NCBI RefSeq assembly: GCF_017643475.1
Contig: NZ_JAEPNI010000001.1
Location: forward strand, 1,302,001 to 1,366,000
Length of the DNA stretch: 64,000 bases
Reading direction: 5' to 3'
Source of the DNA: Maricaulis sp.
GTDB taxonomy: Bacteria; Pseudomonadota; Alphaproteobacteria; Caulobacterales; Maricaulaceae
Positions 1 through 8,611 of this stretch are shown here, piece after piece; positions within the stretch are counted from its first letter, which is position 1, and each line of letters starts with the position of its first letter. Made by a program: the position numbers and the translations under genes. The notes below the pieces were generated by a model. It saw nothing but the letters and a program-made list of their open reading frames with translations, was not told where the DNA came from and did no database searches.

Positions 1-350
1 AGACCGACTATATCTTCACCGCCCTGGGCGAGGAGTTCGGCTTTGTAGGCGGGATTTCCGTACTGGCGATCAATGCGCTGATCATGGCGCAGGGTGTCGG
101 CGTCGCCGTGAGCTGCAAGAGCCCATTCCTGCGTCTTTTGACGATGGGCCTGATCACGACCTATGCGCTTTATGTCTTCATCAATATCGGCATGGTCTCG
201 CGCCTGATGCCGGTGGTGGGCGTGCCTTTACCGCTGATTTCCTATGGTGGCACCGTGGTGCTCTCCATCCTGGTGGCCTTCGGATTGATCCTGGGCGCGC
301 ATATCCACCGCAATGCCGAGCCGCCACGCGGTGTCGGACTGTTCGGCTGA
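1..350 (+). CDS. rodA: RodA (MrdB) peptidoglycan polymerase, C-terminal part
   Basis: The reading frame enters from the left edge (first full codon at base 3) and ends with TGA at 348-350. The visible 115 residues contain FTALGEEFGFVGG and, near the end, LMPVVGVPLPLISYGGT, both conserved in SEDS-family polymerases. The phrase PVVGVPLPLISYGG is nearer RodA than FtsW, which usually has a different residue set before LP(F/L)ISYGG. RodA polymerises glycan strands at the inner membrane during cell elongation, working with a class B PBP. Two hydrophobic segments are visible. The start, and any mrdA neighbour, lie outside the window. Confidence 0.85.
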   Translation, partial: TDYIFTALGEEFGFVGGISVLAINALIMAQGVGVAVSCKSPFLRLLTMGLITTYALYVFINIGMVSRLMPVVGVPLPLISYGGTVVLSILVAFGLILGAHIHRNAEPPRGVGLFG

Positions 351-464
351 GCAACATCCTCTGCGCTGTCAAGCTTGACCGGGCCTTCCGCATGGGGAAG
401 TGTGCGCGGCGATTTGTAGCAATACGAGGTGGCCGGTGAGGGGCTGCCCGGAGGGGAGAGTATC

Positions 465-1841
465 ATGGCGGCAACACCAGCACCGGGTGCCCATGCGCAC
501 TGGTCGTCGCGTTTTGCATTTATCATGGCTGCGGTCGGTTCCGCAGTCGGTCTCGGCAATCTCTGGCGTTTCCCGTTTGAAACGGGACAGAACGGCGGAA
601 GTGCATTTGTTCTTGTATATTTGGCGTGCGTCTTCCTAATCGCATTTCCAGTTTTGATGTCCGAATTCGCGATTGGACGACATGCCCAGAAGTCGGCGGT
701 TTCGTCTACCCGCCAGATTGCCATGGATGCAAAGAAGTCTGCCCGTTGGTCGATAGTCGGCTGGGTTTGCATGATTGGTGGATTTCTCGTGCTCACCATC
801 TACTCGGTTATTGCGGGTCGCATCATGGCGTACGCGACCGGCGGATTCATGGGGCTATTCGCTGTCGACGGCGGGATTGAAACCTTCCTTAACGGCGCGA
901 GCGGAGAGGCCGGCATCTCGCGCGGGTTGGCGTGGCACTTCGTCTTCATGCTGCTGACTGTGATGATTGTTGCCCGGGGCCTGAAAGGCGGCATTGAGCG
1001 AGTTGTAACTATTCTGATGCCGCTGTTCTTCGTGATGCTTATCGGTTTGACCCTGTTCGGAGTTGTCCGAGGGCTTGGTGATGGTTCGACGTGGGAAGCG
1101 GCAAGGTACCTTTTCACACCCAACTGGAGTGCGGTCGACGCATCAGTCGTAATTGCAGCGCTCGGCCAAGCATTCTTTTCCGTAGGAGTGGCGTCGGCAA
1201 TTATGATTACCTACGGTTCGTATCTTACGAAGGATACGAACATTGGCGAGAACGCCTTTTTCATCACAAGTGCTGACACGGTCGTGGCATTGATCGCAGG
1301 ATTCATGATCTTTCCGGTGTTGTTCTCCGCAGGCGCACCACTGGACGGAAATCCGATCTTTGATGCTCTCCCGGGCTTGTTTGCACAAATGCCCGCAGGG
1401 CAGTTTATCGGCGGCGCCTTTTTCTTTCTCGCTGTGATTGCAGCTTTGACTTCGTCGATTTCATTGTTGGAAGCCACAGTCGCGTTTTTTGATGAGCATT
1501 CTGATTTCGGTCGGCCAACGTCGGCTTGGCTGTTAGGTGGATTTGCATTCATGATTGGCGCAGGGGCTGTCCATTCGCCGGAGTTTGATGGTTGGGTCAA
1601 TTTGCTCTCAGGCGAGACACTGCTGCCGCTGGGTGGATTCCTGATCGCAGTATTCGTCGGCTGGGTGATCCCGAAAAAACTCCTCCGCGAGGAATTGAGT
1701 CATGCATCACCACGACTGTTCGGCTTCTTCCACTTCATGATGCGGTGGGTCGTACCAGTTGCAGTGGGAGCTGTGTTTGTGCTGGGCGTGGACGCAAATT
1801 TCAACGGTGGCCAACTTAACGAGGCCCTCGGACTGGGCTAG
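465..1841 (+). CDS. Sodium-dependent transporter of the NSS/SNF family
   Basis: A 458-residue inner-membrane protein with many hydrophobic segments. Residues 25-38 read GSAVGLGNLWRFPF, the unwound first helix that forms the Na+ and substrate sites in LeuT-type transporters; ETGQNGGSAF and SEFAIGR follow as in the family. It should couple Na+ influx to uptake of an amino acid or similar solute; the substrate cannot be read. The ATG at 465 is preferred to 429 because a GGAGGGGAG-like ribosome site lies just upstream and the family motif then sits at the usual distance. Codon use is less GC-rich at third positions than in the neighbours, which suggests separate acquisition. It ends in a CTAG shared with the convergent peptidase gene. 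Confidence 0.9.
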   Translation: MAATPAPGAHAHWSSRFAFIMAAVGSAVGLGNLWRFPFETGQNGGSAFVLVYLACVFLIAFPVLMSEFAIGRHAQKSAVSSTRQIAMDAKKSARWSIVGWVCMIGGFLVLTIYSVIAGRIMAYATGGFMGLFAVDGGIETFLNGASGEAGISRGLAWHFVFMLLTVMIVARGLKGGIERVVTILMPLFFVMLIGLTLFGVVRGLGDGSTWEAARYLFTPNWSAVDASVVIAALGQAFFSVGVASAIMITYGSYLTKDTNIGENAFFITSADTVVALIAGFMIFPVLFSAGAPLDGNPIFDALPGLFAQMPAGQFIGGAFFFLAVIAALTSSISLLEATVAFFDEHSDFGRPTSAWLLGGFAFMIGAGAVHSPEFDGWVNLLSGETLLPLGGFLIAVFVGWVIPKKLLREELSHASPRLFGFFHFMMRWVVPVAVGAVFVLGVDANFNGGQLNEALGLG

Positions 1842-2806
1842 CCCATCTGATCTGCAAAGGCGTCGGTCGCGCGCACCAGTGCGTCGACCACGCCGGGCTC
1901 GCCGGCCGCATGGCCGGCATCGCCAATTAACTGGAGCCTTGCTCGCGGCCAGACCCGGGCAAGGCTCCAGGCCGTTTTGGGCGGCGTCACAACGTCATAC
2001 CGACCTTGGACGATGACACCGGGCACCCGGTTGAACTTGCCCACATCCTCGAGCAGCTCGCCGTCGCGTTCGAAAAAGCCCTTGTGCGCGAAATAATGCG
2101 TTTCCATCCGTGCCAAGCCGTCGGCCCGCATCGGGTCTGCCAGCGGCGCGCTGGGATCACCTGCCAGCGAGATCAGGGCGCTTTCCCAGCGTGCCCAGGC
2201 GAGAGCATCCGGGCGTCGGCGCACCACGTCATTTTCCAGCATGCGGGCATAATAGGCCGCGACGACATCCTCTCGCTCTTCGCTGGTCAGTGAGCCGACC
2301 AGGCGTTCCCAGGCGTCCGGAAACATGACATTGGCGCCGTGTTTGTAGAACCAGTCCAGCTCGGCCTGCGTGCAGGTGAAAATCCCGCGCAGGATCAGCC
2401 CGAGGCAGCGATCCGCATGGTCGCGCGCATAGGCCATGGCCAGCGTTGCACCCCAGGACCCGCCAAACACGATCCACTTGTCGATACCGGCCTGGACCCG
2501 GATTTTTTCCATGTCTTCGACCAGGGCCTGTGTGGTGTTGTTTTCCAGTGAACCATGCGGCGTGGAGCGTCCACAGCCGCGCTGGTCGAACAGGATGATG
2601 CGATAGCGCTGAGGATCGAAAAAGCGCCTCAGGGCAGGAGAGATGCCTCCGCCCGGGCCGCCATGCAGGGTGACGATCGGTAGACCGTCAGGCCGTCCGC
2701 ATTCCTCGACATGCAATTCATGCCCGTCGCCGACATTCAGGCGATAGCTGCGATACGGTTGTATCGGGGGGTAAAGCAGGCGTCGGGTGTAACCAGCGTC
2801 CATCAT
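1838..2806 (-). CDS. pip: Proline iminopeptidase (alpha/beta hydrolase)
   Basis: This 322-residue cytoplasmic serine peptidase should release N-terminal proline from peptides. HGGPGGG at residues 48-54 is the oxyanion-hole region, DQRGCGRS at about 74-81 is a family signature, and GGSWGA at 115-120 carries nucleophile Ser117. A C-terminal Asp in GRYDVVTP and His in GDAGHAAGEP complete the triad. Length matches the peptidase S33 family (about 310-330). Translation can start at either of the two adjacent ATG codons (2806 or 2803). It stands alone and shares the CTAG stop region with the transporter. Confidence 0.93.
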   Translation of the reverse strand: MMDAGYTRRLLYPPIQPYRSYRLNVGDGHELHVEECGRPDGLPIVTLHGGPGGGISPALRRFFDPQRYRIILFDQRGCGRSTPHGSLENNTTQALVEDMEKIRVQAGIDKWIVFGGSWGATLAMAYARDHADRCLGLILRGIFTCTQAELDWFYKHGANVMFPDAWERLVGSLTSEEREDVVAAYYARMLENDVVRRRPDALAWARWESALISLAGDPSAPLADPMRADGLARMETHYFAHKGFFERDGELLEDVGKFNRVPGVIVQGRYDVVTPPKTAWSLARVWPRARLQLIGDAGHAAGEPGVVDALVRATDAFADQMG

Positions 2807-2933
2807 GAAATATGCCGCAATAGCAAGTTATTTCGTTAGGCAGTTCTAAACGGAATAAACCATAGCCTATTCGCTCAACACTCGATACTGTCACGGTATT
2901 GGGGCCGTAGTATTTTTTGTGGGACATTCGACG

Positions 2934-3623
2934 ATGAAGAAGTCCGGGATCGTAACCGCTGCCATTGCCGCGTGTTTGACGATCAGCGCGTGTGCAAGCG
3001 CACCGATTTCTGTTGCAGGATCGGTGTTGCCGTCCATGCGCGATGCCCAGAATGTCCATCAGTCTGCCCTCAGAACATCCGTGACGCGTCTTGAAGACAC
3101 CTATGTCGAACAGGGGTGGGTTCACCGAGTTCAGTCCATGACGTCGGCCGGCGGCTGGATGAACCGCCTGACGGGTCAAAGCGAGAATTCCGATACCCCG
3201 ATCGAGCGCGGCGTGCCGGTCGCGTATCTGGTCGAGATCCCGTACATGATCAGCACGAATACCGGTTCGCTGGTCGCAGACGCATCCATGGCCAGACTGG
3301 CGTCTGACCTTGACGAAGCCGATGCGCTGATCCGGGACGTGAACTTCGCGGCCCAGGTTCTGATCCGTGAACCCTCCGCCGTGACGCGAGCATCTCTGGC
3401 GGAAGACATTGAACATCTCGAACGGGCCGTCGGATATTCGCGGCAAGCCCTGGATACGTTCAATTCTGCCATGGCCGATATCGCAGGCGGGCTGGAGCAA
3501 AGCCAGCTTGCCCAGCTGGAAACCCGCCGTGCTCGCTTCGCCCGCGACGCGGAAGCCCTGCGTGACCGGGCCGATGACATTGCCCAGCTGCGCCGCACGC
3601 TGATGACCGGCGCCTCTTCCTGA
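2934..3623 (+). CDS. Predicted lipoprotein, function unknown
   Basis: A 229-residue protein that starts with a lipoprotein signal peptide: two lysines, a hydrophobic stretch, then ISAC with the likely lipidated Cys20. The mature part is mostly helical and charged, with heptad-like stretches between about residues 110 and 225. No known family is recognised. ATG 2934 is chosen over the in-frame GTG at 2919 because it gives a normal signal peptide. The stop overlaps the next gene by one base (TGATG), so the two are probably translated together and may be functionally linked. Confidence 0.7.
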   Translation: MKKSGIVTAAIAACLTISACASAPISVAGSVLPSMRDAQNVHQSALRTSVTRLEDTYVEQGWVHRVQSMTSAGGWMNRLTGQSENSDTPIERGVPVAYLVEIPYMISTNTGSLVADASMARLASDLDEADALIRDVNFAAQVLIREPSAVTRASLAEDIEHLERAVGYSRQALDTFNSAMADIAGGLEQSQLAQLETRRARFARDAEALRDRADDIAQLRRTLMTGASS

Positions 3624-4228
3624 TGCTTTCACCTGACGACGTAAAAGGTTTCCTCGCTCCCGAGGAAGGCGACCGCCTTGCCGAACTGGCACGTGAGGCT
3701 GGACGCCGGGGCCCGGTGCTGGAAATCGGAACCTATTGCGGCAAGTCCGCGCTCTATCTCGGACCGGCGGTCCGTGAGGCTGGAACTGTACTCTATACGC
3801 TGGATCATCACCGCGGTTCGGAAGAGCACCAGCCGGGTGAGGAGTATCACGATCCCGCTCTTTTCGATGCCGAGCTGGGCGCCGTGGAGACGCTGCGCGA
3901 ACTGCGCCGAACGCTCCACCGCGCCAGGCTGGAAGATTGCGTGATCCCGCTCATCGGGCGTTCCGGGACCGTCGCTGCGAACTGGACCACGCCTTTGGGC
4001 ATGGTGTTCATCGATGGCGGGCATTCCATGGAGGCCGCGTTGACCGATTATCGCGGCTGGGCCGGGCGCATCGTCACCGGCGGTATCCTGGCCATACACG
4101 ACGTCTTCCCCAATCCGGAAGATGGCGGGCGGCCGCCCTATGAGATCTGGAAGCTGGCGCGCGATAGCGGCCTGTTCGAGGTCGTCAGTCGAACAGGAAC
4201 GCTGGAAGTCCTTCGCCGTCTGGCTTAG
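3623..4228 (+). CDS. Class I SAM-dependent methyltransferase (Methyltransf_24 type)
   Basis: A 201-residue Rossmann-fold methyltransferase. Motif I is VLEIGTYCGKSA at residues 32-43, and VFIDGGHS is the acidic motif typical of Methyltransf_24 enzymes, which often sit in glycan or secondary-metabolite loci. The substrate is unknown. It starts inside the stop codon of the upstream lipoprotein gene (TGATG) and its last 44 bases overlap the 3' end of the convergent terpenoid-cyclase-like gene. A second, different methyltransferase lies in that opposing operon. Confidence 0.8.
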   Translation: MLSPDDVKGFLAPEEGDRLAELAREAGRRGPVLEIGTYCGKSALYLGPAVREAGTVLYTLDHHRGSEEHQPGEEYHDPALFDAELGAVETLRELRRTLHRARLEDCVIPLIGRSGTVAANWTTPLGMVFIDGGHSMEAALTDYRGWAGRIVTGGILAIHDVFPNPEDGGRPPYEIWKLARDSGLFEVVSRTGTLEVLRRLA

Positions 4229-5291
4229 GGGCTGTCTCCCGAAGTTCTGGTAACACCGTTCGGATCAGCAGGTTCGACCCCGGTGTCAGGGCTTCAACTG
4301 CGTCGAGTGCCATGATCATTGCCCCGGCCGTCCAGGACGGGCGCTCATAAGGCCAGATGACGTCCTCGGCGAACTGCCACCCCATCCAGTATCCACCGTC
4401 GTTGGCTCGCAAGGGCTCCAGGTTCTCCAGCAAATCACGGGCTTCCTCGCGCTTGCCCGCTGCGAGGCAGGCAAGGGCGAGTTCCGCTGTCTCAGCTGCA
4501 GTGACCCACGGCTCATCCGTCACGCAGCGACATCCCAGCCCCGCCTCGACAAACTCGTTCCAGCGCGCATAGAGGCGGGCCCGACCTGCCCCGGTCGGCA
4601 ATACACCGGTCAGGACCGGGTAGTACCAGTCCATCGCATATCGACGACGGTCCGTGCCGAAACGATCAAAACGCGCATCATTCTCGCGCAGCGTGGCGCC
4701 AATCGCGCGCCGGGCACTTTCCCAGTGTGGGCGCTCGGCGCCGACCATGCGGGCCAGAAGCAGGGCGCATTCAATGGACTTATAGAGGCTGGCATTACCG
4801 GCGCGCAGGCTGTCGACGTCTTCCAGGGCCTCGTACGGATCGAGGCCACGCCAGACGATATCGCCGCGTTCGGTCTGGTGCCGCAGGACAAACTCAATTG
4901 CGCTGTCGACCATTGGCCAATAACGCTCGGCCTTGTCCGCGGCTTGCAATGCCAGCAGGCTGCGCAGCACGGTAACCGCCACATAGCCGGTGAAATTGGT
5001 GTCGCGGGCCTGTTCCGGGGTTCCCGGAACGAGGCGGCGATTGTCGTCATCCAGTGGTACCGAAGCACCCAGGTCACCGGTAAATCCGCCATCGGCGTCC
5101 TGTCGCTCGACCAGGCAATCCAGACCCCGCAGCGTATCGGAGGCATGTCCCGCGATGGCCAGTCCCATGACACTCTCGCCATGGTTCCAGGCGTCCCAGA
5201 TGCCACGGTCAATCCACGGGATGGATCCGTCTGGACGCTGCAGCGTGCGGATATAGGCTGCGCTTTCGACGATGATACGGGGCGTGTTCAT
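4185..5291 (-). CDS. Terpenoid-cyclase/prenyltransferase-like alpha-toroid protein
   Basis: A 368-residue soluble helical protein. DGSIPWIDRGIWDAWNHGES near the N-terminus, QDADGGFTGD, and repeated helices with aromatic/Gly turns resemble the alpha/alpha toroid of squalene cyclases and protein prenyltransferase beta subunits. The catalytic DXDD of hopene cyclases is not obvious, so it may bind or act on a polyisoprenoid or sugar rather than cyclise. The start is the ATG at 5291, which overlaps the stop of the upstream methyltransferase by one base. It is the last gene of a three-gene operon (glycosyltransferase, methyltransferase, toroid). Confidence 0.65.
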   Translation of the reverse strand: MNTPRIIVESAAYIRTLQRPDGSIPWIDRGIWDAWNHGESVMGLAIAGHASDTLRGLDCLVERQDADGGFTGDLGASVPLDDDNRRLVPGTPEQARDTNFTGYVAVTVLRSLLALQAADKAERYWPMVDSAIEFVLRHQTERGDIVWRGLDPYEALEDVDSLRAGNASLYKSIECALLLARMVGAERPHWESARRAIGATLRENDARFDRFGTDRRRYAMDWYYPVLTGVLPTGAGRARLYARWNEFVEAGLGCRCVTDEPWVTAAETAELALACLAAGKREEARDLLENLEPLRANDGGYWMGWQFAEDVIWPYERPSWTAGAMIMALDAVEALTPGSNLLIRTVLPELRETAPKPDGEGLPAFLFD

Positions 5292-6013
5292 CAGCTGGCC
5301 TTGCGGAAATACATGACGACGGACTTGCCCATGACCGGGTTCAGCAGCCAGTCGAGGAAGCGCGTCAGCCAGGGGCGTTGCAACAGATCCCACTCCAGGA
5401 ATTTGCGGTAGGTATTGACGAGGCCGCTGTCCTCGCGCTTGTCCCAGAGCGCACATTGCAGCCACCAGTAGGGGCTGTGCAGGCTATGGGCCCAGTGGCG
5501 CGCAAAGCGTTTGAAACCCTGCTGCTCGACGGACTGCCTGAGCTGGGAGGAGCGGAAGATGCGCACATGCCCGCCCGGCGTGTTCTGATAACCTTCCGAG
5601 AGGCTCCAGCAGATCTTTTCCGGCCAGTAACGCGGCACCGAGGCGATGAACAGGCCGCCGGGTTTCAGGATGCGTGAGATTTCCGAAAGAACCAGGTCCG
5701 GATCCGGCACGTGTTCCAGGACCTCGGAACAGATGATGCGGTCGAAACAAGCGTCCGGGAAAGGCAGACGGCCGGCGTCGCCGGCTGTGACCGAGGCGGA
5801 GCGCTGGTCGGAAGCCGGCTCGGGAGGAGGCAACTCGAAAAAGCCTTCCCAGGCTGCCTTGACCTCGCCGTGCGACAGGTCCAGTCCGACCACGTCCAGC
5901 GGAATGTCGTTCCAGTAGAGTGCGTGCAGGTGTCGGCCACGGCCACAGCCGAGATCGAGAACGCGCATTCCGGGCTCGAGGTCCATGTCCTCGAGACGAA
6001 CCGTGACCATCAT
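5291..6013 (-). CDS. Class I SAM-dependent methyltransferase (Methyltransf_11 type)
   Basis: A 240-residue methyltransferase. VLDLGCGRGRH at residues 18-28 is motif I (SAM-binding glycine loop), and LDLSHGEVKAA follows the acidic end of strand 2. FDRIICSEVLEHVPD and LKPGGLFIASVP are the classic motif II/III region of the UbiE-like group. The acceptor is unknown; the operon suggests a glycan or glycolipid. It begins in an ATGA overlap with the glycosyltransferase gene and ends in a TGATG overlap with the toroid gene, so all three are translationally coupled. Confidence 0.87.
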   Translation of the reverse strand: MMVTVRLEDMDLEPGMRVLDLGCGRGRHLHALYWNDIPLDVVGLDLSHGEVKAAWEGFFELPPPEPASDQRSASVTAGDAGRLPFPDACFDRIICSEVLEHVPDPDLVLSEISRILKPGGLFIASVPRYWPEKICWSLSEGYQNTPGGHVRIFRSSQLRQSVEQQGFKRFARHWAHSLHSPYWWLQCALWDKREDSGLVNTYRKFLEWDLLQRPWLTRFLDWLLNPVMGKSVVMYFRKAS

Positions 6014-7308
6014 GAGCGGGCTCCCCGTTCAGCAAGGGCTTCGGTATAAAGACGCGAGGCGGCGAGGGCGTGGTGTTTCCACTGAAACACGTCCTGCGCC
6101 CGGGCGGTGGCACGCTGACCTATTTCGCTGGCCATGTTCGGATCATCCAGAAGGCGCGCCAGATTGGCCGCCATCGCGCCGGCATTCCCGACAGGAGAGA
6201 CAAGGCCGCAATCACCGACCACTTCCGGCAGGGCACCGCCATCACTGGAGACAACTGCTGCCCCGCAGGCCATGGCCTCGGCGGCCGGGAAACCGAACCC
6301 CTCGAACCGAGCGGGGCAGGCGACGACATGCGCACGGCGATAAAGATCTGCCACATCCTCGCGGCTGAGACCGCCACCATCGATAACGCGGGAGGTCAGC
6401 CCGTGTTTCTCCAGAGCACGCCTGGCCGGTCCCTTGCGCAGGGTGCCGACGATCCGCAGTTTGACGTTCGGGCGCGCTGCCGCGACGCGGGCAACTGCCT
6501 CCAGCAGGACATCCAACCCCTTGATCGGTGCATCGGCGCTGGCCGTGGTCACGATCAGGCCCGGCTCGCGTTCCACTGCGCTGTCGGGATGGAAAATGGA
6601 GTGCTCGATGCCGTTGAACGCAACCCGCACACGTTCCGTGGGTGTCGCGTAGTGCTCGGCATGACTGTCCCGTGCCGCGGCAGAGACCGCGAGCATGCGC
6701 GGCAACTGCCGCGAGGTGCGCGCCTGCATTTTCACGAAACTGTACCAACGGCGTGTCAGGGCGCGTTTCCACCAGCTTTCGCCAGCGGCAACGGCATAGT
6801 CCAGATCGATCGAGATCGGATGGTGGATCGTGGTGATGACGGGCAAAAGCTCATCAATGCGCACAAATGGTGAGGCGAGGGTCTGGTTGTCGTGCAGCAC
6901 GTCGTACTCGCCGGCGTGGTCGCGCAGGTATTTCTCCAGTCGCAAGCCAAATGAATACAGCTCACCGAATGCCCCGGAATTATGCGCCAGCCATTCCGAC
7001 AGATCCGCACGATTGGTGAGATGCTGGGGGCGCAAGGCAAGGAAGGCGTTGTCTTCTTCGAACAGGTCGAGTGAGGGCAGTTCGATCAGCTCAACGCCGT
7101 CATCCAGTTCGGGGTATGGCGGGCCGGAAATGACCGTGACCTTGTGTCCAAGTCCTGCCAGCGCGCGTGTCAGCTCGCGAATGTAAACGCCCTGTCCGCC
7201 GACATGCGGGTGGGAGCGATAACCGCTGACCAGTACCCGCAGCGGTCGAACTGGATCGCTGTCTGCTGCCATCTTGGAGGAGGAATGTGCAGTCGTTTCG
7301 AAAGTCAT
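6010..7308 (-). CDS. Glycosyltransferase family 4 (GT-B fold)
   Basis: A protein of about 432 residues with an N-terminal acceptor domain (VGGQGVYIRELTRALAGLGH) and a C-terminal nucleotide-sugar domain containing CPARFEGFGFPAAEAMACG, the EX7E-type motif of retaining GT4 enzymes. It should transfer a sugar from an NDP-sugar to a lipid or glycan at the cytoplasmic face of the membrane. Starts at 7308, 7272 or 7377 are all possible; none has a strong ribosome site, and 7308 is a compromise. It is first in a coupled three-gene operon and is divergent from the MFS gene. Confidence 0.87.
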   Translation of the reverse strand: MTFETTAHSSSKMAADSDPVRPLRVLVSGYRSHPHVGGQGVYIRELTRALAGLGHKVTVISGPPYPELDDGVELIELPSLDLFEEDNAFLALRPQHLTNRADLSEWLAHNSGAFGELYSFGLRLEKYLRDHAGEYDVLHDNQTLASPFVRIDELLPVITTIHHPISIDLDYAVAAGESWWKRALTRRWYSFVKMQARTSRQLPRMLAVSAAARDSHAEHYATPTERVRVAFNGIEHSIFHPDSAVEREPGLIVTTASADAPIKGLDVLLEAVARVAAARPNVKLRIVGTLRKGPARRALEKHGLTSRVIDGGGLSREDVADLYRRAHVVACPARFEGFGFPAAEAMACGAAVVSSDGGALPEVVGDCGLVSPVGNAGAMAANLARLLDDPNMASEIGQRATARAQDVFQWKHHALAASRLYTEALAERGARS

Positions 7309-7430
7309 CTGATGAGGCTGTGTCCGATTTTGCGGGGAACCTATAGAAGTGAACGCTGTTCGCCAAGCGTTTGACACCTATGCAGCGCTGTCGGGAAAGG
7401 TTATGGCGTGCGCTTCGGGACGCAAAACAC

Positions 7431-8600
7431 ATGAACGCCAACACACTCAGATTTTCCGCCTATTTTGGAGCTTTCTACCTGACCCTCGGGGCGTTCCTGC
7501 CCTATTTCCCGGTCTGGCTGGAGGGGCGCGGGATTTCGGCGGAGTGGATCGGCTGGATCGGGGCCGCGGGCTATGCCGGGCGTTTCCTGATTTCACCAAT
7601 AGCCGCGCGCTGGTCTGACAAGGCGCGCCTGCAACGCCATCCGATCCGGGCCATGGCGCTGACGGCGCTGGTGGCCTTTGCCATGCACCTGCCAACCAGC
7701 TCGCCCTGGCCCCTGCTGGTACTGGCGTTTTTTGCCTCGGCCTGTTTCTTTGGCCAGATCCCGCTGGCAGATGCGTTTGCAATGCGGGAATCGCGAGCGG
7801 GCAAGATCCCGTTCGGACCTGTGAGAGCCTTTGGTTCCGCGGTGTTTGTCATCGCCAATTTCACCGCTGGCGCCTTGCTGGACCTGACGGGCAGCGAGAG
7901 CGTGATCGTGTTTGTCGTCACCGGTGCCGCCTTTGTCGTCGTGTCCGCCTTCACCTTGCCGGACGGCGAGCCGGCTGATGCTGAAGCCGGGCAGAAGATT
8001 GACTGGGTGCAGTTTGGTCGCCTTGTGCGCGGCCCGCTGGGCTGGGCGCTGCTGGCATCGGCCTGCATTCAGGGCGGGCACGGATTTTACTACTATTTCT
8101 CGACGCTTGCCTGGGAGGCGCAGGGGCATAGCAAGCTCATCATCGGAGCGCTCTGGGCGACCGGAGTGATGATCGAGATCGCTTTTCTTTGGTGGTCCGG
8201 CAAGGGTGTGCTTGGGCGCATGTCGCCCGCGCAGCTTCTGGGTGTCGGCGCGCTGGGTTCGCTTCTGCGCTGGGGGCTGACCGCGCTGGGTCCGCCGTTG
8301 CCCTTCCTTTTCATGCTGCAGCTATTGCACGCGCTGACCTATGCAGCGACCTATATCGGTTTCCTGCGTTTCGCTGTTGAGGCTATCCCGCAGCGTCATA
8401 CGGCTACAGTCCAGGCGATCAACTCGGCGCTTTCTGGTGGGGTGGTCATGGCGCTCGCGTCAGTGGCGTCCGGGTACGCCTTTGCTTGGGCCGGTGCCGG
8501 GGGCTTCGTCATTATGCTGGTACCAGCCGCAATTGGTCTGGTTGCAGCAATTGCACTTCACCGCGTTTCAGCACTCCCGTCGGGCAAAGAAATCGACTAG
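7431..8600 (+). CDS. MFS transporter (MFS_1-like, HcaT-type)
   Basis: A 389-residue integral membrane protein with about 12 hydrophobic helices. The opening FGAFYLTLGAFLPYFPVWLE is typical of the MFS_1-like group that includes 3-phenylpropionate and nucleoside symporters, and ARWSDKARLQRHP matches the MFS loop 2-3 motif. The substrate is unknown. The ATG at 7431 starts just before the first membrane helix; an in-frame ATG at 7371 would add 20 residues unlike the family. Only 11 bases separate its end from the MlaE start, so it may be co-transcribed with the Mla operon. Confidence 0.82.
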   Translation: MNANTLRFSAYFGAFYLTLGAFLPYFPVWLEGRGISAEWIGWIGAAGYAGRFLISPIAARWSDKARLQRHPIRAMALTALVAFAMHLPTSSPWPLLVLAFFASACFFGQIPLADAFAMRESRAGKIPFGPVRAFGSAVFVIANFTAGALLDLTGSESVIVFVVTGAAFVVVSAFTLPDGEPADAEAGQKIDWVQFGRLVRGPLGWALLASACIQGGHGFYYYFSTLAWEAQGHSKLIIGALWATGVMIEIAFLWWSGKGVLGRMSPAQLLGVGALGSLLRWGLTALGPPLPFLFMLQLLHALTYAATYIGFLRFAVEAIPQRHTATVQAINSALSGGVVMALASVASGYAFAWAGAGGFVIMLVPAAIGLVAAIALHRVSALPSGKEID

Positions 8601-8611
8601 GCTGCGATCCC

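Noticed and set aside
2718-3692. A 324-codon open frame on the minus strand opposite the lipoprotein gene
   Set aside because: It lies antisense to a gene with a lipoprotein signal peptide and coupled neighbour; the product is a Gly/Arg/His-rich mixture without any motif, as expected for GC-rich antisense frames.
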